Of a DNA stretch of 33,632 nucleotides, positions 8,978 through 17,964 are shown piece after piece (position 1 is the stretch's first letter; every line of letters begins with the position of its first letter). The position numbers and the translations under genes were made by a program. The DNA comes from Chloroflexota bacterium (GTDB lineage Bacteria > Chloroflexota > Limnocylindria > Limnocylindrales > CSP1-4), in assembly GCA_003157875.1 (NCBI GenBank), contig PMKV01000170.1, forward strand, positions 1 through 33,632, given 5' to 3'. The notes under the pieces are model-generated. The model was not told the DNA's origin. It made no database searches and saw only the letters and a program-made list of their open reading frames with translations.

Positions 8978-10881
8978 GCGACGAGCAGCGCAAGCTCCAG
9001 CCGGGCGAGGGGAGTGACCCGGTTCCGGCCAACGAGGCCCCCGGAACGGTGCCCTCGCCGCGCATCAGCGGCTGGCAGCCCCGCCACGCCATACCCGAGC
9101 CCGAGCCCGAGCCCGAGCCCGAACCCGAGCCCGAACCCCAGCCTGCCCGCGCTGCGGCCCCGCCCCCACGCCGACCAGCGCCCTCGAGTAGCCGCCTCTC
9201 GACCGGGCCGGCGGCTGTGGCCGGCGATGTGGTCCTGACCGCCGACGTGGCCACTACCGATCTCTTGGCCACCTCATCGGCGCGGCTGGGAGGGCGTGCG
9301 ATCGCCCTGGCCGGCGTTGTGGTCGTGTTGGGAGTTGTCCTGTCGCGCCTGCTCGGCTGGGTCCGGACGGCGGTCTTCTACGCCCAGTTCGGCGGCCACA
9401 ACTCCAACCTGGACGCATTCTGGGCAGCCTTCCGAATCCCGGACACCCTCTTCCAGCTCGTCGCCGCGGGCGCCGTCGGGTCGGCCCTCGTTCCCGTTGC
9501 CTCGGAACTGCTGGCCCGCGGCGAAACGGAACGGGCGCGGCGCCTCATGGCCACGATCGCCAACCTGATGATCCTGGCGCTCATCCCGCTGGCGGTCATC
9601 GTCTGGATCGCGGCCCCGACACTCGTCGCGGCGTTTCTCAACCCGCATCCAGACCAGCTCGAGTTGGAGGTAGTTCTGACGCGGGTGATGCTTCTCTCGC
9701 CGATCCTGCTGGCCGCAGGCGCCGTCATGTCCGCCGGTCTCAACTCGCTCGGCATCTTCGGCGCACCCGCCATTGCGCCCAACGTGTACAACATCGCGAT
9801 CATCGTCTGTGCTATCGCCCTCACACCCTGGCTTGGTGTCTCCGCCCTGGCCATCGGAGTCGTCGTTGGCGCGGCAGGCATCGTCCTTACTCAGGCGTTC
9901 GCGGTCCACAAGGCGGGCTTCTACCGTCCCGAGATACACATCCATGATCCGGCCGTGCGCGAGACGCTGATGCTCATGGCGCCGCGCGCCCTCGGCTTGG
10001 GAGCGACGCAGCTGGTCTTTCTCGTCAACAACTTCTTCGCTGCGAGCCTGCCCAACGACGGTTCCATCTCTGCCTACACGGGCGGCTTCACGGCTCTCCA
10101 GATACCCGTCGGCCTGATCGGGGTGCCGCTCGGGATCGTTCTGCTACCGCCGCTGTCGAGAGCCGTCGCCAACGGCGACAACGAGCGCTTCCGCCGTCTG
10201 GTCGATCAGTCGCTCCGGCTGCTGCTGTTCGTGGTTGTGCCTCTCACCGGTTTCATGCTCGTTCTGGCGGCGCCGACCATGGCCATCCTGTATCAGCACG
10301 GCAGTTTCGACGCTGCCGACACGGCCCTGTACGCCCCGATCTACGGCGTCTTTCTGCTGGGGCTCATCGCCCATGTCCTGATCGCGCTTCTGGCGCCGAT
10401 CTTCTATGCCGGCAAGGACACCAGAACGCCCGTAACGGCGGCCATCGTGGCGGTGGTCGTGGACATCGCGGCGGCAGTGGTTCTCTTCCCATTCATGCAC
10501 CTGACCGGCCTGGCTCTCGCCATCGGTCTTGGGGCGTGGGCGGAGGTGGCCCTGCTCGTGGTGCTTATGGAGAGACGGATCGGCTTCGATTTACGCCCCA
10601 TGGCCCGGCACGCGGCCGCCTTCGCGGGCGGGGCCTGCGTCGCCTCCGCCGCCACGTACCTGGTCGCAGGTTTCGTCGAGCGCTCCACCGGGGGGCCCGC
10701 TTCACTGGTCGCGCAGTTGGCGGAGGTGGCGGCCGGCGGGCTCGTCGGCGTCGCCGCGTATGCGGCCTGGGCCTGGGTCTTCCGCCTGCCCGAACTCAAG
10801 GCTGCCATCGCCCTGGCGCGAATGCTCGTGGGCCGCCGGGGATCGGGTGGCGCTCCCGCGGTCGAAACGCCGGAGGACTAG
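8974..10881 (+). CDS. murJ: Lipid II flippase MurJ with long proline-rich N-terminal extension
   Basis: This 635-residue protein of the MOP/MATE superfamily flips lipid II across the cytoplasmic membrane for peptidoglycan synthesis. From about residue 105 on there are some 14 membrane segments. MurJ hallmarks include SRLLGWVRTAVFYAQFG, DAFWAAFRIPDTLFQLVAAG with the following SALVPV, and YQHGSFDAADT. The ends IFYAGKDTRTPV and GLALAIGLGAWAEV are typical too. The first ~100 residues are an unusual cytoplasmic extension: polar, then a run of Glu-Pro dipeptides (about 41-56), then Pro/Ala-rich. Such a tail is absent from the enterobacterial protein. The gene overlaps the femAB stop by four bases and converges on the PBP gene with only 15 bases between stops. 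Confidence 0.94.
   Translation: MSDEQRKLQPGEGSDPVPANEAPGTVPSPRISGWQPRHAIPEPEPEPEPEPEPEPQPARAAAPPPRRPAPSSSRLSTGPAAVAGDVVLTADVATTDLLATSSARLGGRAIALAGVVVVLGVVLSRLLGWVRTAVFYAQFGGHNSNLDAFWAAFRIPDTLFQLVAAGAVGSALVPVASELLARGETERARRLMATIANLMILALIPLAVIVWIAAPTLVAAFLNPHPDQLELEVVLTRVMLLSPILLAAGAVMSAGLNSLGIFGAPAIAPNVYNIAIIVCAIALTPWLGVSALAIGVVVGAAGIVLTQAFAVHKAGFYRPEIHIHDPAVRETLMLMAPRALGLGATQLVFLVNNFFAASLPNDGSISAYTGGFTALQIPVGLIGVPLGIVLLPPLSRAVANGDNERFRRLVDQSLRLLLFVVVPLTGFMLVLAAPTMAILYQHGSFDAADTALYAPIYGVFLLGLIAHVLIALLAPIFYAGKDTRTPVTAAIVAVVVDIAAAVVLFPFMHLTGLALAIGLGAWAEVALLVVLMERRIGFDLRPMARHAAAFAGGACVASAATYLVAGFVERSTGGPASLVAQLAEVAAGGLVGVAAYAAWAWVFRLPELKAAIALARMLVGRRGSGGAPAVETPED
9094..9141 (+). repeat. Hexanucleotide repeat encoding (Pro-Glu)n in murJ
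   Basis: Eight 6-base units lie in tandem: the first four are cccgag, then cccgaa/cccgag alternate, and the last degrades to ccccag. They encode a Pro-Glu dipeptide array inside the N-terminal tail of MurJ. Units of six keep the frame, so copy-number slippage would change tail length without breaking the gene. Confidence 0.85.
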
Positions 10882-10896
10882 CCCGGCCGTATCGCC

Positions 10897-13737
10897 CTAG
10901 CGCCGAAGCCGCCGCGCGAGAGCCAGCGGCAACGGCAGGAGCGGCAGGGCAGTCGGCGTCAGTGATGGAGGCGGCAGGGTCGGCGATGGCGTCGGCGTCG
11001 GCGTCGCATGGGGCGTCGGCGTGGGCGTCGGATGCGGCGTCGGACTCGGGGATGGCGACGGTGTCACTAGCGGGGTGGGCGTAGTGCTTGGCGACGGCGG
11101 CGGCGTGCCCGTGTTGGCGGTGCAGTAGCCGGTCGGCGCGAAGTCCGCTCCCCAGGTCTGGCCGAACGGCGTCCAGAAGCCGGTCTGGTAGAAGTACATG
11201 GTGGCCCCGTTGTTGGGCCCGCCCTTCTTGCCTACGCCCGTTTGGGCGCGCGATATCCAGACGTTGTCGAATATCTGCCAGTTGGGATCTCTCGCGTTGG
11301 CGTCGACCTTGCTGAGGTCGAGATAGCCCTTGGTGGCCTTCGTGCCGGGGCAGTCGTACGTCCAGCGCGTGTTCGACACGGTGTCCACATCGACCGGAAC
11401 CTTGGTGGTGTCGGCCTGGCCGGGGACCGTCCCGTTGATGAAGACTTCGTGGAAGGTCAGCGTCGTGAAAGGACCTGGGGCCATGCCGCTGAAGGCATCA
11501 ACGTTCGCCCAGGTCACGCCGTCGGGCTGGCGGAAGTCGGTCACCGGCGTTCCGGCCGTGACTTCCTGCATAAAGGCGTGCCAGATCGGAGCGGCCATCT
11601 CGAGCGACATGACGCTGTGGCCGGGGGCGTTGTCGCTGTTGCCGGCCCACACGCCGGCGACGATCGCCGGGGCGGACGAGCTCGATGGGGGGGCCACGTA
11701 GCCGACAGCGAAGAGGTCCTGCGTCTGATCGCTCGTGCCCGTCTTCAACGTGGCCGGACGGCGGGTGGTGCCGTCCATGATCTTGTATTGACTCCACCAG
11801 TTGTTCTGGGCCGGATCGGTATTGCCGGCCAGGATGTTCGTCATCACATACGTCGCCTGTGGCGTCGACGGGTGGGTCGTCGTCGGAGTCTGCCGGGCGG
11901 CCGACCACGTCGTCCCGCCCTTGCTATCCGTGATGGACAGGATCGTGTTGCGCTGGACCAGCGTGCCGCCGTCGGCGATGGCGCCGTAGGCCGAGGTGAG
12001 ATCCGCCGGGTGGACCTCAACGGTGCCGATGCCGATCGACACGCCGGGGTTCGAGCCTTTGGGGAAGACCAACCCGAAATCCTGAGCGCGCTGCATGACG
12101 TGCTGAACGCCGTTTATCGACGCCGCCTTTACGGCCGGTATGTTTAGGGAGTACTGGAGCGCCTCGCGCAGCCTGACCGGGCCGCGCTCAAGGCCATCGG
12201 CGTCGTGGGGGATGTAGCCACCGCCGAAGTCTGTCGCGACGTCCATGAATAGGCTGGACGCGGTCATGGTTCCATCCTGGAGGCCGATCAGGTAGTCGAT
12301 CGGCTTGAACGAGGAGCCCGGTTGCCGTCCATTGCCCGAGGAGAGAACGTCGTACTCGGGGTCGAAGTAGTCCTGGCCGGCGTTGGCCGGATCCTTGATC
12401 GTCTTGCCGTAGAAATCCGCGCTGCCGGCATACGCCAGAACCTGACCCGTCCGATAGTCGACCGCGATCAAGGCGCTGTTGTGGATGTTGCCGCTGCGAA
12501 GCCCGGTGAAGCCGGCGCCTCCGACGATCCGGTAGTAGTCGTAGGAATCGGACTTGGCCGTGATGCCGAGATTCGCCAGATATGTGATGTCGTCGGCCAG
12601 CGTGGCCTGGTTCGGACCGAAGACATAGGCCTTCAGCCACTTCTCGGCCGTGGCCTGCATGCTCGCGTCGAGGGTGGTGATGACCTTGTAGCCGCCGGTA
12701 TCGACCAGCTCGCAGTCGGCGGGATCGGTGCCCGGGGAGCACAGCAGGTCGGCCAGCTGCTGGCGGACGATCAGATCGAACTGCGGGGCGATCATCTTCT
12801 GCTGCTGCACCGGAGGATGAAGCACAACGGGCTCCGATTCGGCAGCCACGATATCCGCGTCGCTGTAGGTTCCACGCAGCAAACCGTCGCGGTTGTTGCG
12901 CCGCATCTCCTCCAGGAGGGTGTTGCGGCGGACCACGATCGGCGCCTCCGCCGGCACCAGGAGGCTGCCGTCGTCCTGTAGGACGTCGTTGGCGACCAGG
13001 TCGTAGTACGAAGGTGCCTGCAGGATGCCGGCCAGAATGGCTGCCTGGGCGATCGTCAGCTTGCTCAGGTCCGTCACTCCGAAGTAGCCCTGGGCTGCCG
13101 CCGCGATACCGTAGCTCTGGTTGCCGTAGAAGTTCAGGTTGAGGTAGGCGGAGATGATGGCCTGCTTGCCCTCGACCCCGGGGAATTCCTGAGTCAGCCG
13201 CACCGACTGGATGATCTCCTTGATCTTTCGGTCGAGGGTGCTCGTGGTGGCCGGCAGCAGCCGCTGCCTGACCAGCTGCTGGGTGATCGTCGAGGCGCCG
13301 CGCGGAGTGCCGGAGACGGCGTCACGCAGCGCGGACAGGATCGCGGCAGGGTCGAATCCGGTGTTGAACCAGAAGGTCTTGTCTTCGGTGCTGGTCGTCG
13401 TGTCGAGGACGACGTCCGGGATCTCGGCGAACTTGAGCACCCGCCGGTTCTCGGTGCCGAAGGCCGCCAGCTGCACCGTGCCCGTTCGGTCGTATAGAAC
13501 CGTCTGCTGGTTGAAGTCGATCGAATCCAGTTGCGCCTTCGGATCTTCGAGGTCCTTGCTGTATGCCGAGTAGACCTCCACCGAGCCCGCGAACGCGATA
13601 AGGCTGAGCGCGAAGAACGTGCCCAGGAGGAAGAGGGGCAGGACAGCGGCGAACTTGCTGCCGGGGCCGCTGCCGGGTCGACGTGTGCCCGTGCTATTGC
13701 GGCGGCGGCGTTCACGTCGGGTGAGACTGGTCTTCAT
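10897..13737 (-). CDS. Class A (bifunctional) penicillin-binding protein, PBP1A-like
   Basis: This 946-residue peptidoglycan synthase is anchored by one N-terminal membrane segment (about 30-51) after a very basic start. The GT51 glycosyltransferase domain follows (about 80-250), with the catalytic Glu118 in TEDKTFW and the GASTITQQLVRQ motif at about 147-158. The transpeptidase domain (about 345-720) has SxxK at S475 (GSSFK), SxN at S530-N532 (SLN) and KTGT at 665-668. All catalytic motifs are intact. A further domain (about 720-875) is followed by a Thr/Pro/Ser tail, a short Leu/Pro hydrophobic stretch and RRLRR. The ATG at 13735-13737 is chosen because MKTSLTRRERRRR is a natural start. Further upstream the frame runs into tyrS on the opposite strand. 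A TATGCT -10-like element lies about 15 bases upstream. Confidence 0.94.
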   Translation of the reverse strand: MKTSLTRRERRRRNSTGTRRPGSGPGSKFAAVLPLFLLGTFFALSLIAFAGSVEVYSAYSKDLEDPKAQLDSIDFNQQTVLYDRTGTVQLAAFGTENRRVLKFAEIPDVVLDTTTSTEDKTFWFNTGFDPAAILSALRDAVSGTPRGASTITQQLVRQRLLPATTSTLDRKIKEIIQSVRLTQEFPGVEGKQAIISAYLNLNFYGNQSYGIAAAAQGYFGVTDLSKLTIAQAAILAGILQAPSYYDLVANDVLQDDGSLLVPAEAPIVVRRNTLLEEMRRNNRDGLLRGTYSDADIVAAESEPVVLHPPVQQQKMIAPQFDLIVRQQLADLLCSPGTDPADCELVDTGGYKVITTLDASMQATAEKWLKAYVFGPNQATLADDITYLANLGITAKSDSYDYYRIVGGAGFTGLRSGNIHNSALIAVDYRTGQVLAYAGSADFYGKTIKDPANAGQDYFDPEYDVLSSGNGRQPGSSFKPIDYLIGLQDGTMTASSLFMDVATDFGGGYIPHDADGLERGPVRLREALQYSLNIPAVKAASINGVQHVMQRAQDFGLVFPKGSNPGVSIGIGTVEVHPADLTSAYGAIADGGTLVQRNTILSITDSKGGTTWSAARQTPTTTHPSTPQATYVMTNILAGNTDPAQNNWWSQYKIMDGTTRRPATLKTGTSDQTQDLFAVGYVAPPSSSSAPAIVAGVWAGNSDNAPGHSVMSLEMAAPIWHAFMQEVTAGTPVTDFRQPDGVTWANVDAFSGMAPGPFTTLTFHEVFINGTVPGQADTTKVPVDVDTVSNTRWTYDCPGTKATKGYLDLSKVDANARDPNWQIFDNVWISRAQTGVGKKGGPNNGATMYFYQTGFWTPFGQTWGADFAPTGYCTANTGTPPPSPSTTPTPLVTPSPSPSPTPHPTPTPTPHATPTPTPSPTLPPPSLTPTALPLLPLPLALARRLRR
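10951..11105 (-). repeat. Low-complexity repeat encoding the Thr/Pro/Ser tail of the PBP
   Basis: On the plus strand this is a run of ggcgtc-like units; on the coding strand they read as Thr-Pro, Ser-Pro and His-Pro dipeptides at about PBP residues 880-927. The repeat is imperfect and in frame. Such segments act as flexible, wall-spanning linkers in secreted proteins; here it lies outside the membrane after the transpeptidase domain. Confidence 0.8.
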
Positions 13738-13848
13738 AGCGGCTCGCAAGATAGCATAGGTGGAAAGGCGGGCATTCCACCCCATCCCGCCGAGTCCTCG
13801 GACGAGCCGACGCCCGACGGCGTGACGACGAAGGAGCGGAAGACTGCG

Positions 13849-15174
13849 ATGACGCTGGCAGGCGAAACAGGCGGAGCCAACCGCTCGACCGCCCAGACCG
13901 GGCTGGCCGGCTTGCTCGATGAGCTGCGCTGGCGAGGAATGCTGCACTCGACCAGCAGCGGCTTGGCCGAGCGCCTCGCGACCGGCCGCCCGATCAAGGG
14001 CTACAACGGCTTCGATCCTACAGGCTCCTCCCTTCACATCGGCAGCCTGGTCCCGATCTTCGGGATGATCCATCTGCAGCGCGCCGGCGGAACTCCGATC
14101 GTCCTCGTCGGCGGTGGGACGGCGATGATCGGCGACCCATCCGGTCGTTCATCCGAGCGGCTTCTCCTGAGCCGGCCGACCGTCGAGGAGAACATCGTCG
14201 GCATTCAGAACCAGCTGACGAGGTTCCTCGATTTCGAAGGTCCCAACGGCGCGGAGCTGGTCGACAACTACGAGTGGCTCAGTTCGTACTCTCTGCTGCG
14301 CTTCCTGCGCGACATCGGCAAGCACCTCACCGTGCCCTACATGCTGGCCAAGGATTCGGTCCAGATCCGGCTCGAGGCCGGTCTGAGCTTCACAGAATTC
14401 AGCTACATGCTCTTGCAAGCGGCCGACTTCCTCCACCTCTATCGGGCCGGGGGAGTGGAGCTGCAGATGGGCGGCGCCGACCAGTGGGGCAACATCACCG
14501 CCGGCCTGGAACTCATCCGTAAGGAATTCGGGGCGGGCGATGGGCAGGACCTGGCCTACGCCTTGAGCTACCCGCTGCTGACCAACCCCGGCGGCGAGAA
14601 GTTCGGCAAGACAGTCGCCGGAACGAGCGTCTGGCTCGACCCGGCCCGCACCAGTCCGTTCGCCTTCTACCAGTACTGGCTCGACGCCGACGATCGCGAC
14701 GTCGGCAAGTATCTGCGCACCTTCACACTCTTCGACCGGGCGAAGATCGAGGACCTCGAAGCCCGGCAGGCGGCCCATCCGGAGACCCGCGTCGCTCAGA
14801 AGGCGGTCGGCTACGACCTGACGGCCCGGGTCCACAGCGAGGATGCCGCTCGCAATGTGGTGCGCCTGAGCGAGGCGGCCTTCTCCAAAGAGCCGATCCG
14901 CGACCCCGAAGTGCTGGATGGTCTGTTCGCGGAGATCGACCATTTCGAGTTCACGGCCGAGGAGATTGCCGGCGGGGCGCTTCGTGTCGCAGTGGCGAGC
15001 GGCGCGTATACCTCGAACGGCGAAGCCCGCCGAGCCATGGCCCAGGGCGGCCTATCGATCAACGACGAACGCGTCAAGGCACCGGAGGACGCCGTTCCCG
15101 CGCTGGTCGGCGGGCGCTATCTGGTCGTCCGTGCCGGCAAGAAGAGCGTGCGCATCGGGCGGCTCAAGAGCTAG
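13849..15174 (+). CDS. tyrS: Tyrosine--tRNA ligase
   Basis: This 441-residue class I aminoacyl-tRNA synthetase charges tRNA-Tyr. Motifs seen are FDPTGSSLHIGSL (HIGH-type motif, about residue 56-68), GGGTAMIGDPSGRSSER, YMLLQAADFLHL, MGGADQWGNI and KFGKT (KMSKS-type motif, about 251-255). A C-terminal S4 RNA-binding domain covers about 375-441 (EARRAMAQGGLSINDERV). The ATG is chosen because ggaag lies six bases upstream and the sequence before it does not look like TyrRS. An in-frame GTG at 13822 is possible. It is divergent from the PBP gene across a 111-base spacer, too short for a T-box leader. Its stop abuts the convergent hisIE stop. Confidence 0.96.
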   Translation: MTLAGETGGANRSTAQTGLAGLLDELRWRGMLHSTSSGLAERLATGRPIKGYNGFDPTGSSLHIGSLVPIFGMIHLQRAGGTPIVLVGGGTAMIGDPSGRSSERLLLSRPTVEENIVGIQNQLTRFLDFEGPNGAELVDNYEWLSSYSLLRFLRDIGKHLTVPYMLAKDSVQIRLEAGLSFTEFSYMLLQAADFLHLYRAGGVELQMGGADQWGNITAGLELIRKEFGAGDGQDLAYALSYPLLTNPGGEKFGKTVAGTSVWLDPARTSPFAFYQYWLDADDRDVGKYLRTFTLFDRAKIEDLEARQAAHPETRVAQKAVGYDLTARVHSEDAARNVVRLSEAAFSKEPIRDPEVLDGLFAEIDHFEFTAEEIAGGALRVAVASGAYTSNGEARRAMAQGGLSINDERVKAPEDAVPALVGGRYLVVRAGKKSVRIGRLKS

Positions 15175-15179
15175 CTAGC
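15170..15179. other. Palindrome carrying the two abutting convergent stop codons
   Basis: The ten bases gctagctagc are a perfect palindrome. It contains the TAG of tyrS (15172-15174, plus) and the TAG of hisIE (15175-15177, minus) back to back, so the two genes end with zero bases between them. No stem-loop terminator is visible nearby, so read-through into the opposite gene seems likely unless Rho acts. Confidence 0.7.
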
Positions 15180-15894
15180 CCTTATGACGCTCCCGCAGTC
15201 GCGTGATGACCGCGGCCGGCGGCAGGTCGCGCTCCCATAGCAGGACGAGGGTGTGGTAGAGCAGGTCCGCGACTTCACCGGTCAGGGCGTCGCGCGTCGC
15301 GGAACGTGAGTCAGGCGATGCCGTGGCGTCGTCCTTCGCCGCCATGAGGACCTCGGTTGCCTCCTCGGTCACTTTGCGTGCCGGCGCGTCCACGCCGCCG
15401 GCCAGGAGCCGCGCGGTATAACTGGCCGCAGGATCGGCGCCGGAACGCGCGTCGATAGTGGCCCACAGCGTCTCGAGCCACTCGAAACCCTGACCCGACG
15501 GGGGAGTGAGGGCCGGCTCGGGCGCCGCCGGAGCGAGCCGCGCCCCCGGACCCTCGACCGGGACGGCCCCGATCGCGTCGAAGCAGCTGCGAGTGTTGCG
15601 ATGGCACGTCGGGCCGGTTGGGCTGACCTGCAGCAGCAGCGCGTCGCCGTCGCAATCCAGCGTGATGTCCAGCAGGCGCAGGACGTTGCCGCTCGTCTCG
15701 CCCTTGCGCCACAAACGGTCGCGGGAACGGGAGTGGAAGTGGACCTGACCCGTGGCCAGGCTGGCGGCGAGTGCCTCGGCGTCGACCCAGGCGACCATCA
15801 GGACGCGGCCATCGGCGGCATCCTGAACCACGGCCGGAACCAGTCCGGAGGATCCCCAGGCCACATCCTGCTCGCGGAAAGCCTTGTCGATCAT
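15175..15894 (-). CDS. hisIE: Bifunctional phosphoribosyl-AMP cyclohydrolase/phosphoribosyl-ATP pyrophosphatase
   Basis: This 239-residue fusion performs steps 2 and 3 of histidine synthesis. The HisI half (about 1-115) shows [30 protein letters not shown] and the metal site [11 protein letters not shown]...CHRNTRSCF. After a Pro/Ala-rich linker (about 118-140), the HisE half (about 141-239) has [37 protein letters not shown] and the end [16 protein letters not shown], a MazG-like helical fold. It is the last gene of the operon. Its ATG overlaps the hisF stop by four bases (ATGA). Confidence 0.95.
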   Translation of the reverse strand: MIDKAFREQDVAWGSSGLVPAVVQDAADGRVLMVAWVDAEALAASLATGQVHFHSRSRDRLWRKGETSGNVLRLLDITLDCDGDALLLQVSPTGPTCHRNTRSCFDAIGAVPVEGPGARLAPAAPEPALTPPSGQGFEWLETLWATIDARSGADPAASYTARLLAGGVDAPARKVTEEATEVLMAAKDDATASPDSRSATRDALTGEVADLLYHTLVLLWERDLPPAAVITRLRERHKG

Positions 15895-16682
15895 GCGTCC
15901 CTCCCTTCTAGCTGTCGGACCGGCAAGCCGGCCGCCGCCATGGCCGCTTTGACATCCGCAATCGAGAAGATCCGGCGGTGGAAGATCGAGGCAGCGAGAA
16001 CCGCGTCGGCCTTGCCGTCTCGGACCGCCGTGACGAAGTCATCGGGCCCGGCCGCGCCTCCAGAGGCGATGACCGGCACGCGAACACGCGTGGCGATCTC
16101 GGCCAGCAGCTGCGTGTCGAAGCCGCTGCGAGTGCCGTCGCGATCCATCGACGTCACCAGCAGCTCACCGGCTCCCATCCCCACGGCTCGAATGGCCCAC
16201 TCGACGGCCTCGAGCTCGGTCGTTCGGCGGCCGCCGTGCGTGACGACCTCCCACCTCTGCTCGGCGCCGTCGGGGCGGGGGAGCCGGCGAGCGTCGATGG
16301 CACACACCACCGCCTGGCTGCCGAAACGATCGGCGCAGGCGGCCAGGAGCGCCGGGTCGGCGACGGCCGCGGTGTTGAACGAAACCTTGTCCGCGCCGGC
16401 TCGCAGCACGTCGCGCATCTCGTCGACGCTGCGCACGCCGCCGCCCACGGTCAGTGGCACGAAGGCACGCGATGCCGTCCGGCGCACAACTTCGAGCATC
16501 GTGCCCCGACGTTCGTGGGCCGCTGTTATGTCCAGGAACACGATCTCGTCGGCGCCCTCATGGGCATACCGCTCCGCCAGTTCGGCCGGATCGCCCTCAT
16601 CGGTCAGGTTGAGGAACCTGGTGCCCTTGACGACCCGACCCTTGTCGACGTCCAGGCAGGGGATGACACGGCGGGCCAGCAT
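15891..16682 (-). CDS. hisF: Imidazole glycerol phosphate synthase, cyclase subunit
   Basis: This 263-residue (beta/alpha)8 barrel uses ammonia from HisH to convert PRFAR to imidazole glycerol phosphate and AICAR. It starts [20 protein letters not shown], with the catalytic Asp11. The second catalytic Asp130 lies in CAIDARR, and phosphate-binding motifs LTVGGGVRS and [13 protein letters not shown] are present. The loop after Asp130 ([19 protein letters not shown]) matches the family. The start codon shares one base with the hisH stop (TGATG), so the two subunits are translationally coupled. Confidence 0.96.
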   Translation of the reverse strand: MLARRVIPCLDVDKGRVVKGTRFLNLTDEGDPAELAERYAHEGADEIVFLDITAAHERRGTMLEVVRRTASRAFVPLTVGGGVRSVDEMRDVLRAGADKVSFNTAAVADPALLAACADRFGSQAVVCAIDARRLPRPDGAEQRWEVVTHGGRRTTELEAVEWAIRAVGMGAGELLVTSMDRDGTRSGFDTQLLAEIATRVRVPVIASGGAAGPDDFVTAVRDGKADAVLAASIFHRRIFSIADVKAAMAAAGLPVRQLEGRDA

Positions 16683-17347
16683 CAGGCCACCGGCGCCCCG
16701 GCCGCGTCGGAGCCCGCCGCGCTGGCGCCAGCCGCAACCAGCCCGACGAAATTGGCCAACACCCGGAGTCCGGCCTCGGACGACTTCTCGGGGTGGAACT
16801 GCAGGCCGTAGAGCGAGCCCTTCGCCACCGCGCTGACGAACGGCCGACCGTGCGTCGTGCGGGCCACGACTATGCCCTCGTCCGACGGCACCGGCGCGAA
16901 CGAGTGGACGAAGTAGAAGTACGAACCGTCGGCCACGCCATCGAACAAAGGGTGTGGACGAACGGCGTCGACCGAGTTCCAGCCGATGTGCGGGAGGGTC
17001 GGCGCGTCGACGAGGCCCACCGTCCGCCCCGCGAGGAGCCCGAGGGCCTGCGCATCGGCCTCGTCGCTCGCGTCGAAGAAGAGCTGGAACCCGAGGCAGA
17101 TGCCGAGGCAGGGACGCCCGGCACGGACCCATTCGCGGAGTGGCTCTGAGAGACCGCGTTCGCGAAGGTGAACCATGGCCGGAGCCGCGGCGCCGACACC
17201 CGGGATCACGATCGCGTCGATGCCGCTCAGCGCCGATGGCTCCGCGGCAACGACCGCCTCGGCCCCGACCGCGGTCAGGGCCTTGGTGATGCTGACCATG
17301 TTCGCGGCCCCGTAGTCGAGCACGGCAACCCGGACCGGGCCAGTCAT
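16682..17347 (-). CDS. hisH: Imidazole glycerol phosphate synthase, glutamine amidotransferase subunit
   Basis: This 221-residue class I glutamine amidotransferase supplies ammonia to HisF. It has [13 protein letters not shown] at the start, GVGAAAPAM in the oxyanion-strand region, the nucleophile Cys84 in [10 protein letters not shown], and the His185-Pro-Glu187 dyad in [21 protein letters not shown] differs slightly from the common GVGAFGDAM, without loss of a catalytic residue. The tail beyond about residue 205 is an Ala/Gly-rich extension. It overlaps hisB by four bases. Confidence 0.96.
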   Translation of the reverse strand: MTGPVRVAVLDYGAANMVSITKALTAVGAEAVVAAEPSALSGIDAIVIPGVGAAAPAMVHLRERGLSEPLREWVRAGRPCLGICLGFQLFFDASDEADAQALGLLAGRTVGLVDAPTLPHIGWNSVDAVRPHPLFDGVADGSYFYFVHSFAPVPSDEGIVVARTTHGRPFVSAVAKGSLYGLQFHPEKSSEAGLRVLANFVGLVAAGASAAGSDAAGAPVA

Positions 17348-17964
17348 CCGAGAGAGCCCTTCGTGGAGGCAGGGCCCTTCCGCCGCGGATCAACGACGAC
17401 GGCCGAGCACAGCGCGCGGCCCAGCGCCTTGAACGCGGCCTCGGCGAGGTGGTGGTCGTTGCGGCCACGGCCCTTGACGTTCAGGGTCACTCCGCCGGCC
17501 CGAGCGAACGACTCGAAGACGTGTTCGATCAGCTCGAGCGGCAGCTTGCCGGCGCGCTTGCCCTTGAACGGCAGATCGACGACCGCGTATGGACGCCCGC
17601 CGACGTCGACGACGGCCGTGGCCACAGATTCGTCCATCGGAACGGCTGCGTCGCCGAAGCGGGCGATCCCGCCCCGATCGCCGAGGGCCTGAGCGAAGGC
17701 CGCGCCAACCACCAGCGCCACATCCTCGACGGTGTGGTGCTCGTCGACGATCAGGTCGCCGCTGGCGCCCACCTCGAGGTCGAAGAGCGCGTGATGAGCC
17801 AGCGCATTCAGCAGGTGGTCGAAGAAGCCGACACCCGTGTCGATCTTGGTATCGCCGCTCCCGTCGAGCTTGAGGGTCACCGTGATCTGGGTCTCGCGGG
17901 TCGAGCGGGCAACGGTGGCCCAGCGGTCACCCGAGGCGACGACCTTGCCGATCTGATTGGTCAT
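17344..17964 (-). CDS. hisB: Imidazoleglycerol-phosphate dehydratase
   Basis: This 206-residue enzyme dehydrates imidazole glycerol phosphate to imidazole acetol phosphate, using manganese bound by duplicated His motifs. Visible are [32 protein letters not shown] and the second-half [17 protein letters not shown]. There is no N-terminal phosphatase domain, unlike the fused enterobacterial HisB. Histidinol-phosphate phosphatase must therefore be encoded elsewhere. The start overlaps the hisC stop by four bases. Confidence 0.96.
   Translation of the reverse strand: MTNQIGKVVASGDRWATVARSTRETQITVTLKLDGSGDTKIDTGVGFFDHLLNALAHHALFDLEVGASGDLIVDEHHTVEDVALVVGAAFAQALGDRGGIARFGDAAVPMDESVATAVVDVGGRPYAVVDLPFKGKRAGKLPLELIEHVFESFARAGGVTLNVKGRGRNDHHLAEAAFKALGRALCSAVVVDPRRKGPASTKGSLG

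Noticed and set aside
10951-11105. CRISPR-like or minisatellite array
   Set aside because: Units are 6-12 bases, imperfect, in frame, and explained by Thr-Pro codons of the PBP tail; there are no spacers.
13738-14073. N-terminal extension of the PBP by 112 residues
   Set aside because: It would run through the divergent promoter region and antisense through the start of tyrS. The ATG at 13737 gives a natural basic start followed by the membrane anchor.
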